Source: JBMNKL01 sp050261495 (GTDB lineage Bacteria; Bacillota; Clostridia; Acetivibrionales; DTU013). From it: a stretch of 14,739 nt of DNA. Below are positions 7,878 through 13,981 of the stretch, piece after piece. Below the pieces are notes generated by a model. The model was not told where the DNA came from and did not search any database. It saw nothing but the letters and a program-made list of their open reading frames with translations. Location: the NCBI GenBank assembly GCA_050261495.1, contig JBLNDI010000023.1, positions 1 through 14,739 on the forward strand, read 5' to 3'. Made by a program: the position numbers and the translations under genes. The first letter of the stretch is position 1; each line of letters begins with the position of its first letter.

Positions 7878-10256
7878 ATGACGATATTTGATATATACGC
7901 ATGCAGTGAGATTTCAGAAATGGCTCATGAACTCTACCGGGAAGAGCGTAAATGCAAAAGGCTGGACGGGTGGTTTCTTGTCCAGGAAATCAAGCGCAAT
8001 TTCGAAGAAAAATCGCCTGAACTCGGAAGAGAAAGGAAACAAGCCGAGTGTCTTGTTGAAATTGCTCGAAAGCTTCCTCTTTTTATAAGTGATAACGCAA
8101 TTTTTGCCGGCACGCAAAGGGATGCGTTTGCCAACAGTTATGCGTTGATCAACCCCGAATTCCGTGTTGAAACGTTTTCGGGCTATTGTGATCCTGAAGC
8201 CGTATATAACGACATAAAACCGAATGAGGAATTTACCGCCGAACGGATTGAAGCGCAGCGGAAGTATTTCGAGCAGGGAGAATACGCGAAGGTGCTGAAA
8301 AGCATCTACAAAGAAGCCAGTGTCTATACCAGGGAAGCCGTGTTTTTCATTGAACCGGTTACCGGGCATGTTATTCCTGATTTTAGATACGTGTTATCGT
8401 ATGGAATCGAGGAACTCAAAAGGCGTCTGGATATGAAAGCCGCTAACGAAGATGATGCGGAAAAGCGGGAAAACTATAAGGCTATGGGAATTGCTTTACA
8501 AAGTGCGCTTATCTTGGCGGAGCGCTATGCAGGGCTGGCTGGAGAAAAAAAGCAGAAATCCGCAGGTGCGGACCGCAAACGATGGGAGTTGATAGAAAAC
8601 ACATTGAAGAAAGTGCCAAGATACGGAGCGGAAACATTGTATGAATCTATTCAGAGCTTTATAATTCTTTGGCAGGTTATGTGCCTGGAACAGTCTCCCA
8701 ATCCCTATGCTTTCTCAGTCGGCAATGCAGACCGGATTTTTGAGCCATACAGAAAAAAAGACAGATTGGATAAAGACAAAGCATCGCAGCTTTTCAAACA
8801 TTTTCTCGTATTTTTTAACGTCGGAGACCGTAGCTGGGCAATCTCCCAAAATATACTAGTCGGAGGCAAATCATCCTGCGGTGAAGACATAACAAATGAC
8901 ACTTCTTTTGCATTAATGGAAGCGTACCGCGACATGAATCTTCCGCAGCCGATTTTATCGGTAAAACTGCATCGCGGAACACCCGAGGCAATTTACAAGG
9001 AAATGGGCCGTTTCTTTTTTGAGCCCGGTTGCCTGACACCATCTTTGTTCAACGATGATTCCCTTTTCAAAGTCATGGAGAATGCCGGTATAGATAAAGC
9101 CGACCTGGAAGATTACGCAGTTGCAGGATGCCAGGAACCGCTAATAATGGGCAAAGATAACGGAAACACAACCAATAGCTGGCTCAACCTGGCAAAAATC
9201 CTGGAACTTACTTTAAACGACGGATTTTCGGCTATCACGGGGGAAAAAATAGGCACAGTCGTATCCAATGAACCTGATATGACGGAATTTTTAAAAAACA
9301 TCAGAGGAAAATTTTATCAAAATGCAATGTATTTCATAGAAAAGATGGTAACATATGCCAATGCAGTGTCACGTGCCGTAGCGCTTTGTCCGGTTCCTTT
9401 TCTCAGCGTGTTTATGGGCGGATTTGATACGGGATATGACATGCGCGATCCTGTGCATCAAGGAACAAAATACAATGCCAGCGGTTGCTTGATACATGGG
9501 CTTACGGTTGTGGCTGACTCATTCGTGGCAATCGACAGCCTTCTGAGGGATCGGCCGCAGGACGCCTTACGGTTGCCGGAAGCGTTGCGTAAAAACTTTG
9601 AAGGTTTTGAAGAATTGCGGGAATATTTGCTGACGTGCCCCAAGTATGGAAACAACATAGCGGAAGTTGATAATGAAGTAGTAGAGTTAGCCTCGAGGAT
9701 ATCAAGAATGGTAAAAGATAAAAAGAATTACCTTGGGAACCCATTCCGCGCAGACTGGAGCACTCCTACCACACATCTGCTTTATGGATATTGGGTCGGA
9801 GCCACGCCGGACGGACGCAAGGCGCGCGAAATGCTGAATTACGGAGTTGATCCGCTTTACGGCGATGCAGGATCGGGGTTGGGGTTCAGGATACTTTCAA
9901 GCTTGAAACTCCCGTATTTGGAATTTAACGGTGGCTATGCATCGCATTTCGGAGTAGATCCCAAGTATTTTACCGGATCTGACAACGCCGAAAAGGGGCT
10001 GCAATTCCGCGACAGGGTTATCAAGCCGTTGTTTTTCGGAGGGGATGGTGATAAACCGTCGCCGTTTTACTTGTATGTTAATGTAACAACCGCGGAAATT
10101 TTGCGCAAAGTGCTGGAAAACCCGGAAAAGTATGCTACCGGTGGAGTTTATATCATGAGGATACATGGCACTTTTGTAAATTTCCTCGACCTGTCGCCAG
10201 CAATACAGGAAGACATAATTAAGAGGCTGGATCCGCGTTCAACGGCGCTTTATTGA
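7878..10256 (+). CDS. Glycyl radical enzyme, dehydratase/lyase type, unknown substrate
   Basis: This is a 792-residue member of the pyruvate formate-lyase/glycerol dehydratase superfamily, the usual length. The N-terminal PFL-like domain includes TGHVIPDFRYVL and a central NILVGGKSSCGED...LPQPILSVKLHRGTPE region. The thiyl-radical site is GCQEP with Cys418 and likely base Glu420. This single Cys with Glu two residues on is the pattern of GRE dehydratases and lyases, not the CC pair of pyruvate formate-lyase. The C-terminal glycyl loop reads MRIHGTFVNFLDLSP, with Gly764 as radical carrier 28 residues before the end. The usual RV(S/A)G(Y/F) is thus changed to RIHGT. Neighbours (sugar importer, polyol dehydrogenases, ketose-type kinase) suggest a sugar- or polyol-derived substrate and C-O bond cleavage. 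The enzyme would be oxygen-sensitive and cytoplasmic. The start follows GAAGGTG at 7861-7867. Confidence 0.92.
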   Translation: MTIFDIYACSEISEMAHELYREERKCKRLDGWFLVQEIKRNFEEKSPELGRERKQAECLVEIARKLPLFISDNAIFAGTQRDAFANSYALINPEFRVETFSGYCDPEAVYNDIKPNEEFTAERIEAQRKYFEQGEYAKVLKSIYKEASVYTREAVFFIEPVTGHVIPDFRYVLSYGIEELKRRLDMKAANEDDAEKRENYKAMGIALQSALILAERYAGLAGEKKQKSAGADRKRWELIENTLKKVPRYGAETLYESIQSFIILWQVMCLEQSPNPYAFSVGNADRIFEPYRKKDRLDKDKASQLFKHFLVFFNVGDRSWAISQNILVGGKSSCGEDITNDTSFALMEAYRDMNLPQPILSVKLHRGTPEAIYKEMGRFFFEPGCLTPSLFNDDSLFKVMENAGIDKADLEDYAVAGCQEPLIMGKDNGNTTNSWLNLAKILELTLNDGFSAITGEKIGTVVSNEPDMTEFLKNIRGKFYQNAMYFIEKMVTYANAVSRAVALCPVPFLSVFMGGFDTGYDMRDPVHQGTKYNASGCLIHGLTVVADSFVAIDSLLRDRPQDALRLPEALRKNFEGFEELREYLLTCPKYGNNIAEVDNEVVELASRISRMVKDKKNYLGNPFRADWSTPTTHLLYGYWVGATPDGRKAREMLNYGVDPLYGDAGSGLGFRILSSLKLPYLEFNGGYASHFGVDPKYFTGSDNAEKGLQFRDRVIKPLFFGGDGDKPSPFYLYVNVTTAEILRKVLENPEKYATGGVYIMRIHGTFVNFLDLSPAIQEDIIKRLDPRSTALY

Positions 10257-10289
10257 TATGTTTTAATATTAAGAGAAAGGAGTGTTCCT

Positions 10290-11336
10290 ATGAAAAGGCT
10301 AATGAAAGCGGCAGTTTTGATCGAACCAGGAAAAATCGTAATGGAAAACAGGCCGATTCCTGAACCGGGAGACAATGATGTGCTGGTAAAGATGAAGCAT
10401 GTTGGAATATGTGGCTCGGATGTGCACTATTATCAGCACGGAAGAATAGGCGATTGTGTTGTGAGAAATCCTATAGTGCTTGGACATGAAAGCAGCGGCG
10501 AAGTAGTAAAAGTCGGGAAAAACGTAACGAATGTCAGTGTTGGAGATACTGTGGCGCTGGAGCCTGGTTATACTTGCGGGAGATGCATGTTCTGTAAAAC
10601 GGGAAGGTACAACCTTTGTCCTGATGTTGTATTTATGGCCACTCCTCCGTATGATGGCGCCTTTGCCGAATATGTAGTGCATCCGGCGGATATGGCTTTT
10701 AAATTGCCTAAAGGGATGAGCACTATTGAAGGAGCGTTGATTGAACCGCTTGCTGTGGGCTTTCATGCCGCAAAACAGGCGAATGCCCAGATTGGACAAT
10801 CTGCAGCGATACTGGGTGCGGGCTGTATTGGGCTTGTTACTCTGATGACTGTCAAGGCTATGGGTATTACTGATGCATATGTAACCGACATAATCCCTAA
10901 AAGGATTGAAAAGGCGAAGCAGCTTGGAGCCACAGGCGTTTTCAAAGCAGACGAAACCGATGTGGTTAAGGCTATAAATGAAATCACCGGTGGAGAAGGC
11001 GTCGATATTGTTTTTGAAACCGCGGGCAGCAAGATGTCAATTCAACAGACAGTACAGTTGGTTAAAAGAGGGGGAACGATTGTTCTTGTTGGATTGGCGC
11101 CTGAAGCAACCATATCTTACGACTTTATTAATCTTATCTCGAAGGAAGCAAGTATTCACACGGTGTTCCGTTACCGGAATGTCTATCCTGCGGCAATTAA
11201 GGCAGTTAACGAGCATTTGGCGGATCTCAGGAGTATTGTGACCAATATATTTAAATTTGGCGAAGTTGAAAAGGCGATGAAATTTTCTGTTGAAAATGCC
11301 AGGGAAATTGTCAAGTGCGTGATTGAATTTGATTGA
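10290..11336 (+). CDS. Zinc polyol dehydrogenase, sorbitol/xylitol (L-iditol 2-) dehydrogenase type
   Basis: This 348-residue MDR enzyme should interconvert a polyol and a 2-ketose with NAD. The N-terminal region GICGSDVHYYQHGRIG is characteristic of sorbitol/xylitol dehydrogenases. Catalytic zinc ligands are Cys41, His66 and Glu67; the structural zinc site is Cys96, Cys99, Cys102 and Cys110. The nucleotide loop is GAGCIG, and Asp in the following VTDIIP strand favours NAD. The C-terminal FRYRNVYP also recalls sorbitol dehydrogenase. The start ATG is 7 bases after AAAGGAG (10276-10282); an in-frame ATG four codons later is less well placed. It follows the GRE gene by 33 bases and is the last gene of the catabolic cluster. 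No terminator lies directly after its stop; the rimP promoter begins 9 bases on. Confidence 0.93.
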   Translation: MKRLMKAAVLIEPGKIVMENRPIPEPGDNDVLVKMKHVGICGSDVHYYQHGRIGDCVVRNPIVLGHESSGEVVKVGKNVTNVSVGDTVALEPGYTCGRCMFCKTGRYNLCPDVVFMATPPYDGAFAEYVVHPADMAFKLPKGMSTIEGALIEPLAVGFHAAKQANAQIGQSAAILGAGCIGLVTLMTVKAMGITDAYVTDIIPKRIEKAKQLGATGVFKADETDVVKAINEITGGEGVDIVFETAGSKMSIQQTVQLVKRGGTIVLVGLAPEATISYDFINLISKEASIHTVFRYRNVYPAAIKAVNEHLADLRSIVTNIFKFGEVEKAMKFSVENAREIVKCVIEFD

Positions 11337-11344
11337 TAAAATCG

Positions 11345-11373
11345 TTGATAAAAAAATTCTATCGTGTTATAAT
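11345..11373 (+). promoter_or_regulatory. Vegetative (sigma-A type) promoter of the rimP-nusA operon
   Basis: A -35 box TTGATA (11345-11350) lies exactly 17 bases from a perfect -10 box TATAAT (11368-11373). The -10 is extended by TG at 11365-11366. The transcription start would be near 11380, giving a leader of about 100 bases before rimP. The location immediately after the last catabolic gene means the housekeeping operon does not depend on the upstream cluster for transcription. Confidence 0.8.
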
Positions 11374-11405
11374 AACTATCGGACTTAAACATATTGATTT
11401 TGGCG

Positions 11406-11435
11406 AAGAGTGGGCCAACCCCACTCTTTGTCTTT
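11406..11435 (+). terminator. Terminator-like hairpin in the rimP leader, probable attenuator
   Basis: AAGAGTGGG (11406-11414) pairs perfectly with CCCACTCTT (11420-11428) around the 5-base loop CCAAC, followed by an interrupted T-run (TGTCTTT). It lies about 25 bases after the predicted transcription start and about 50 bases before rimP. In Bacillus subtilis the equivalent operon is known to be autoregulated by NusA-stimulated termination in its leader. A hairpin with a broken T-run in this position fits that model. It could also stop transcripts reading through from the catabolic cluster. Assignment as an attenuator is by analogy and position. Confidence 0.68.
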
Positions 11436-11483
11436 ACACTGTTAAATTGTGCGCAGAACAAATTGAATGGAGCGAGCGGCATT

Positions 11484-11945
11484 ATGTCAAAAAAAAGCGT
11501 GGAGGGCATAGTTGAGGAACTGGCGCAGCCTATTGTAGATTCGCTGGCATTTGAACTGGTTGGCGTGGAATTCCTTAAAGAAGGCGCCAATTGGTACCTG
11601 AGGGTATACATTGACAAACCCGGCGGAATCACCATCGACGATTGCCAGGCTGTCAGCGAACGGTTGAGCGTCAGGCTGGACGAAGTTGATCCAATCAGGC
11701 AAAGTTATATACTGGAGGTATCGTCCCCCGGTGAAATGCCCTTGAAGAAAGAACGCGATTTTGAACGGTTCAGGGGAGAAACGGTGGAAGTAAAGCTGTA
11801 CCGCCCAATTGACGGCAAAAAGACATTTGAGGGAAGACTGGAAGGTCTGGAAGGAGACATTATTAAAATAACAGCAGATGACGGCGCTGAAATGAGTTTT
11901 GACAGGAAAGACACCGCCATTGTCAGGCGGATCATAAGACTTTGA
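11484..11945 (+). CDS. rimP: Ribosome maturation factor RimP
   Basis: RimP (YlxS in Bacillus) assists maturation of the 30S ribosomal subunit. The 153-residue protein begins MSKKSVEGIVEELAQP and contains the family blocks ELVGVEFLKEG, LRVYIDKPGGITIDDC and YILEVSSPGEMPLKK (family norm SSPGxxRPL), then a C-terminal SH3-like domain (ETVEVKLYRPIDGKKTFEGRL in part). The frame is open upstream to an ATG at 11394, but that extension would encode the leader hairpin. The ATG at 11484, with GGAG at 11469-11472, matches the family N-terminus. The SD spacing of 11 bases is rather long. The gene opens the conserved operon continuing with nusA, ylxR, ylxQ and infB. Confidence 0.95.
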   Translation: MSKKSVEGIVEELAQPIVDSLAFELVGVEFLKEGANWYLRVYIDKPGGITIDDCQAVSERLSVRLDEVDPIRQSYILEVSSPGEMPLKKERDFERFRGETVEVKLYRPIDGKKTFEGRLEGLEGDIIKITADDGAEMSFDRKDTAIVRRIIRL

Positions 11946-12048
11946 GCATGCAATATGCTGAAACTTGAAAATACGAAAAAACGGCTTGCGGAAGCCATTG
12001 GATAATATAATTGGAATTAATGCAGTATTTCCCTGTAATGCGGGATAT

Positions 12049-12054
12049 AGGAGG
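12049..12054 (+). promoter_or_regulatory. Ribosome binding site that fixes the nusA start
   Basis: AGGAGG lies 7 bases before the ATG at 12062. The reading frame is open for 17 more codons upstream, but that stretch includes this site and does not resemble NusA. Confidence 0.85.
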
Positions 12055-12061
12055 TAAAGAT

Positions 12062-13375
12062 ATGAGCGCGGAATTGATTCAGGCGCTGAATCAGCTGGAA
12101 AAAGAGAAAGGCATTGATAAAGGGGTTTTGATAGAAGCTATTGAAGCCGCCCTGGTTTCGGCTTACAAAAAGAATTTCGGTTCAACACAGAATGTAAGAA
12201 TTACCATTGACCCTCAAAACGGGGATGTGAAGGTATTTGCGCTTAAAAAAGTCACATCGGTGCCTGAAAACGAAAGCGGTGAAATATCTGTTGAAGATGC
12301 GAAGAAGATAGACAGCAGGTACGAGGAGAACGATATTGCCGAGATAGAAGTTACTCCGAGGAAGTTCGGAAGGATTGCCGCCCAGACTGCGAAACAGGTT
12401 GTCATGCAAAGGATACGTGAAGCCGAGCGGTGCATAATCTATGATGAATTCTACAATAAGGAAGGCGATATCGTAACCGGGATAATCCAGAGAAGCGAAA
12501 GGAAGAACGTGATCATAGACCTGGGCAAAACGGAAGCTGTCATGACACCGTCCGAGCAGATAGCCGGGGAGGAATACAGGTTTAACGACAGGATAAAAAC
12601 TTATATCGTGGAAGTGAAGAAGACGACAAAAGGACCCCAGGTTATGGTTTCCAGGACCCATCCGGGGTTGGTTAAAAGGCTTTTTGAGCTTGAGGTGCCG
12701 GAGATTCACGACGGGACGGTCGAGATCAAGAGTATTTCCAGGGAAGCCGGCTCAAGGACAAAGATTGCTGTTCACTCAAAAGATCCTAATGTCGATCCAG
12801 TGGGAGCCTGCGTCGGGCAAAAGGGCACCAGGGTCCAGGCTATTGTTGATGAACTCAGGGGTGAAAAAATCGATATTATTAAATGGAGCAGCAATATAGA
12901 AGAGTATATTTCAAGCAGCCTGAGTCCCGCGAAAGTCATCAGGGTTGATGTCAATGAAGAAGAGAGAGCGGCTCGGGTTATCGTGCCGGATTTCCAGCTG
13001 TCCCTCGCCATAGGGAAGGAAGGGCAGAACGCAAGGCTGGCGGCAAAGCTGACCGGGTGGAAGATCGATATAAAGAGCGAATCACAGCTGAGGGAAGCTA
13101 TTGAAAGGCAGATGTTCAATATCGATAATAATTATGACCCGGACAGCGACGAGTATGATTACGAGGATGAAGAAGCAGACGGGGAATATGAAGAAGAATA
13201 CGGCGAGAGCGCCGGAGAAAATGCTGGAGGCGCTGAGAACGCCGGTGATGAAAGCGGCGAAAATTTCGAAGGGGACGGCAGCGATCCGGAGGAAGACGGT
13301 GATGATGCAGGGGTGAACGGTGAAGACGCCGGGGAGAATAATGATGGCGAAGTACCGGCTGATCAAGCGGAATAG
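12062..13375 (+). CDS. nusA: Transcription elongation/termination factor NusA
   Basis: NusA binds RNA polymerase and nascent RNA, and modulates pausing, termination and antitermination. The 437-residue protein shows the standard order: an N-terminal polymerase-binding domain (MSAELIQALNQLEKEKGI, then VLIEAIEAALVSAYKK), an S1 domain near residues 135-200 (GDIVTGIIQRSERKNVIIDLG region), KH1 with VGQKG and KH2 with AIGKEGQNARLAAKLTGW. Family members in Bacillus stop soon after KH2, at roughly 370 residues. This one continues with a 79-residue tail (359-437) containing 35 Asp/Glu and no Lys or Arg. The start follows AGGAGG at 12049-12054. It lies 116 bases after rimP and 12 bases before ylxR. As the suspected target of its own leader attenuator it may regulate the whole operon. 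Confidence 0.97.
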   Translation: MSAELIQALNQLEKEKGIDKGVLIEAIEAALVSAYKKNFGSTQNVRITIDPQNGDVKVFALKKVTSVPENESGEISVEDAKKIDSRYEENDIAEIEVTPRKFGRIAAQTAKQVVMQRIREAERCIIYDEFYNKEGDIVTGIIQRSERKNVIIDLGKTEAVMTPSEQIAGEEYRFNDRIKTYIVEVKKTTKGPQVMVSRTHPGLVKRLFELEVPEIHDGTVEIKSISREAGSRTKIAVHSKDPNVDPVGACVGQKGTRVQAIVDELRGEKIDIIKWSSNIEEYISSSLSPAKVIRVDVNEEERAARVIVPDFQLSLAIGKEGQNARLAAKLTGWKIDIKSESQLREAIERQMFNIDNNYDPDSDEYDYEDEEADGEYEEEYGESAGENAGGAENAGDESGENFEGDGSDPEEDGDDAGVNGEDAGENNDGEVPADQAE

Positions 13376-13387
13376 GGGTGTTTGATC

Positions 13388-13660
13388 TTGAAACGCAAAA
13401 AGGTGCCTTTGCGAATGTGCCTTGGGTGCCATGAGATGAAGCCCAAGAAGGAATTGATAAGGATAGTAAGGAACAAGGAAGGAGAAATGTCCGTGGACCT
13501 TACCGGGAAAAAGGCCGGAAGGGGAGCATATATCTGCAGGAATACGCAGTGCTTTGACAAGGCGAGAAAAGGCAGGAAACTGGAAAAGGCATTTGAAACA
13601 AGCATTGACGCCGCTGTTTACGATACATTGAGATCAGAACTGGAGAAAAGCAATGACTGA
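13388..13660 (+). CDS. ylxR: YlxR-family RNA-binding protein (RnpM)
   Basis: This is a 90-residue basic protein of the YlxR/DUF448 family. In Bacillus subtilis it has been reported as an RNase P modulator (RnpM) and as nucleoid-associated. Visible features are the N-terminal VPLRMCLGCHEMKPKKELIRIV block and the signature GRGAYIC (residues 44-50). Four cysteines (11, 14, 50, 55) are placed so that they could bind a metal, which many homologues lack in part. The chosen start is TTG at 13388, 7 bases after AGGGGTG (13374-13380). A TTG two codons upstream sits too close to that site. It lies 12 bases after nusA and overlaps ylxQ by 8 bases, suggesting coupled translation. Confidence 0.93.
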   Translation: MKRKKVPLRMCLGCHEMKPKKELIRIVRNKEGEMSVDLTGKKAGRGAYICRNTQCFDKARKGRKLEKAFETSIDAAVYDTLRSELEKSND

Positions 13661-13979
13661 CAAGATTTACTCCTTTATTGGTCTTGCAAAAAAAGCCGGA
13701 AAGCTGGTTGCCGGCGAAGAAACATGCGAAAGCGCTTTGAAATCGGGGAAAGTGTACCTGTTGATTGTATCTGAAGACGCATCGGCAAATACCGTGAAGA
13801 AATTCATGAATGCCAGCGCCTACAGGAAAGTCGGCATGGTGCGTTTCGGACAGAAAGAATTGCTTGGTAAATTTACAGGGGGAAATGTGCGGACGGTAAT
13901 CGCAATCAAGGACCGGGGTTTTGCGGAGCATCTGAAGACAATGATAGCAGACCGTGGTAAAGAGCATGGGGGTGTATAG
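13653..13979 (+). CDS. ylxQ: L7Ae-family RNA-binding protein YlxQ
   Basis: This 108-residue protein of the ribosomal L7Ae/L30e/S12e family (YlxQ, also called RplGA) is expected to bind kink-turn RNA. The family pattern is clear: IYSFIGLAKKAGKLVAGEE at the N-terminus (partly quoted), ALKSGKVYLLIVSEDAS in the middle and VRTVIAIKDRGFAEHL near the end. The start ATG lies inside the end of ylxR (ATGACTGA), with GGAG at 13642-13645. It is followed after 2 bases by the infB TTG. Its function in bacteria is poorly defined; position in this operon is highly conserved in Firmicutes. Confidence 0.93.
   Translation: MTDKIYSFIGLAKKAGKLVAGEETCESALKSGKVYLLIVSEDASANTVKKFMNASAYRKVGMVRFGQKELLGKFTGGNVRTVIAIKDRGFAEHLKTMIADRGKEHGGV
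13968..13974 (+). promoter_or_regulatory. Ribosome binding site for the infB TTG start
   Basis: GGGGGTG lies 7 bases before the TTG at 13982, inside the end of ylxQ. It supports TTG as the initiation codon, since no other start fits the conserved IF-2 N-terminus. Confidence 0.7.
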
Positions 13980-13981
13980 AT

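Noticed and set aside
11394..11483. N-terminal extension of RimP from an upstream ATG
   Set aside because: The extension would translate the leader hairpin, has no ribosome binding site and no resemblance to RimP; the ATG at 11484 matches the family N-terminus.
12011..12061. Upstream 17-codon extension of NusA
   Set aside because: It contains the AGGAGG site serving the ATG at 12062 and lacks family similarity.
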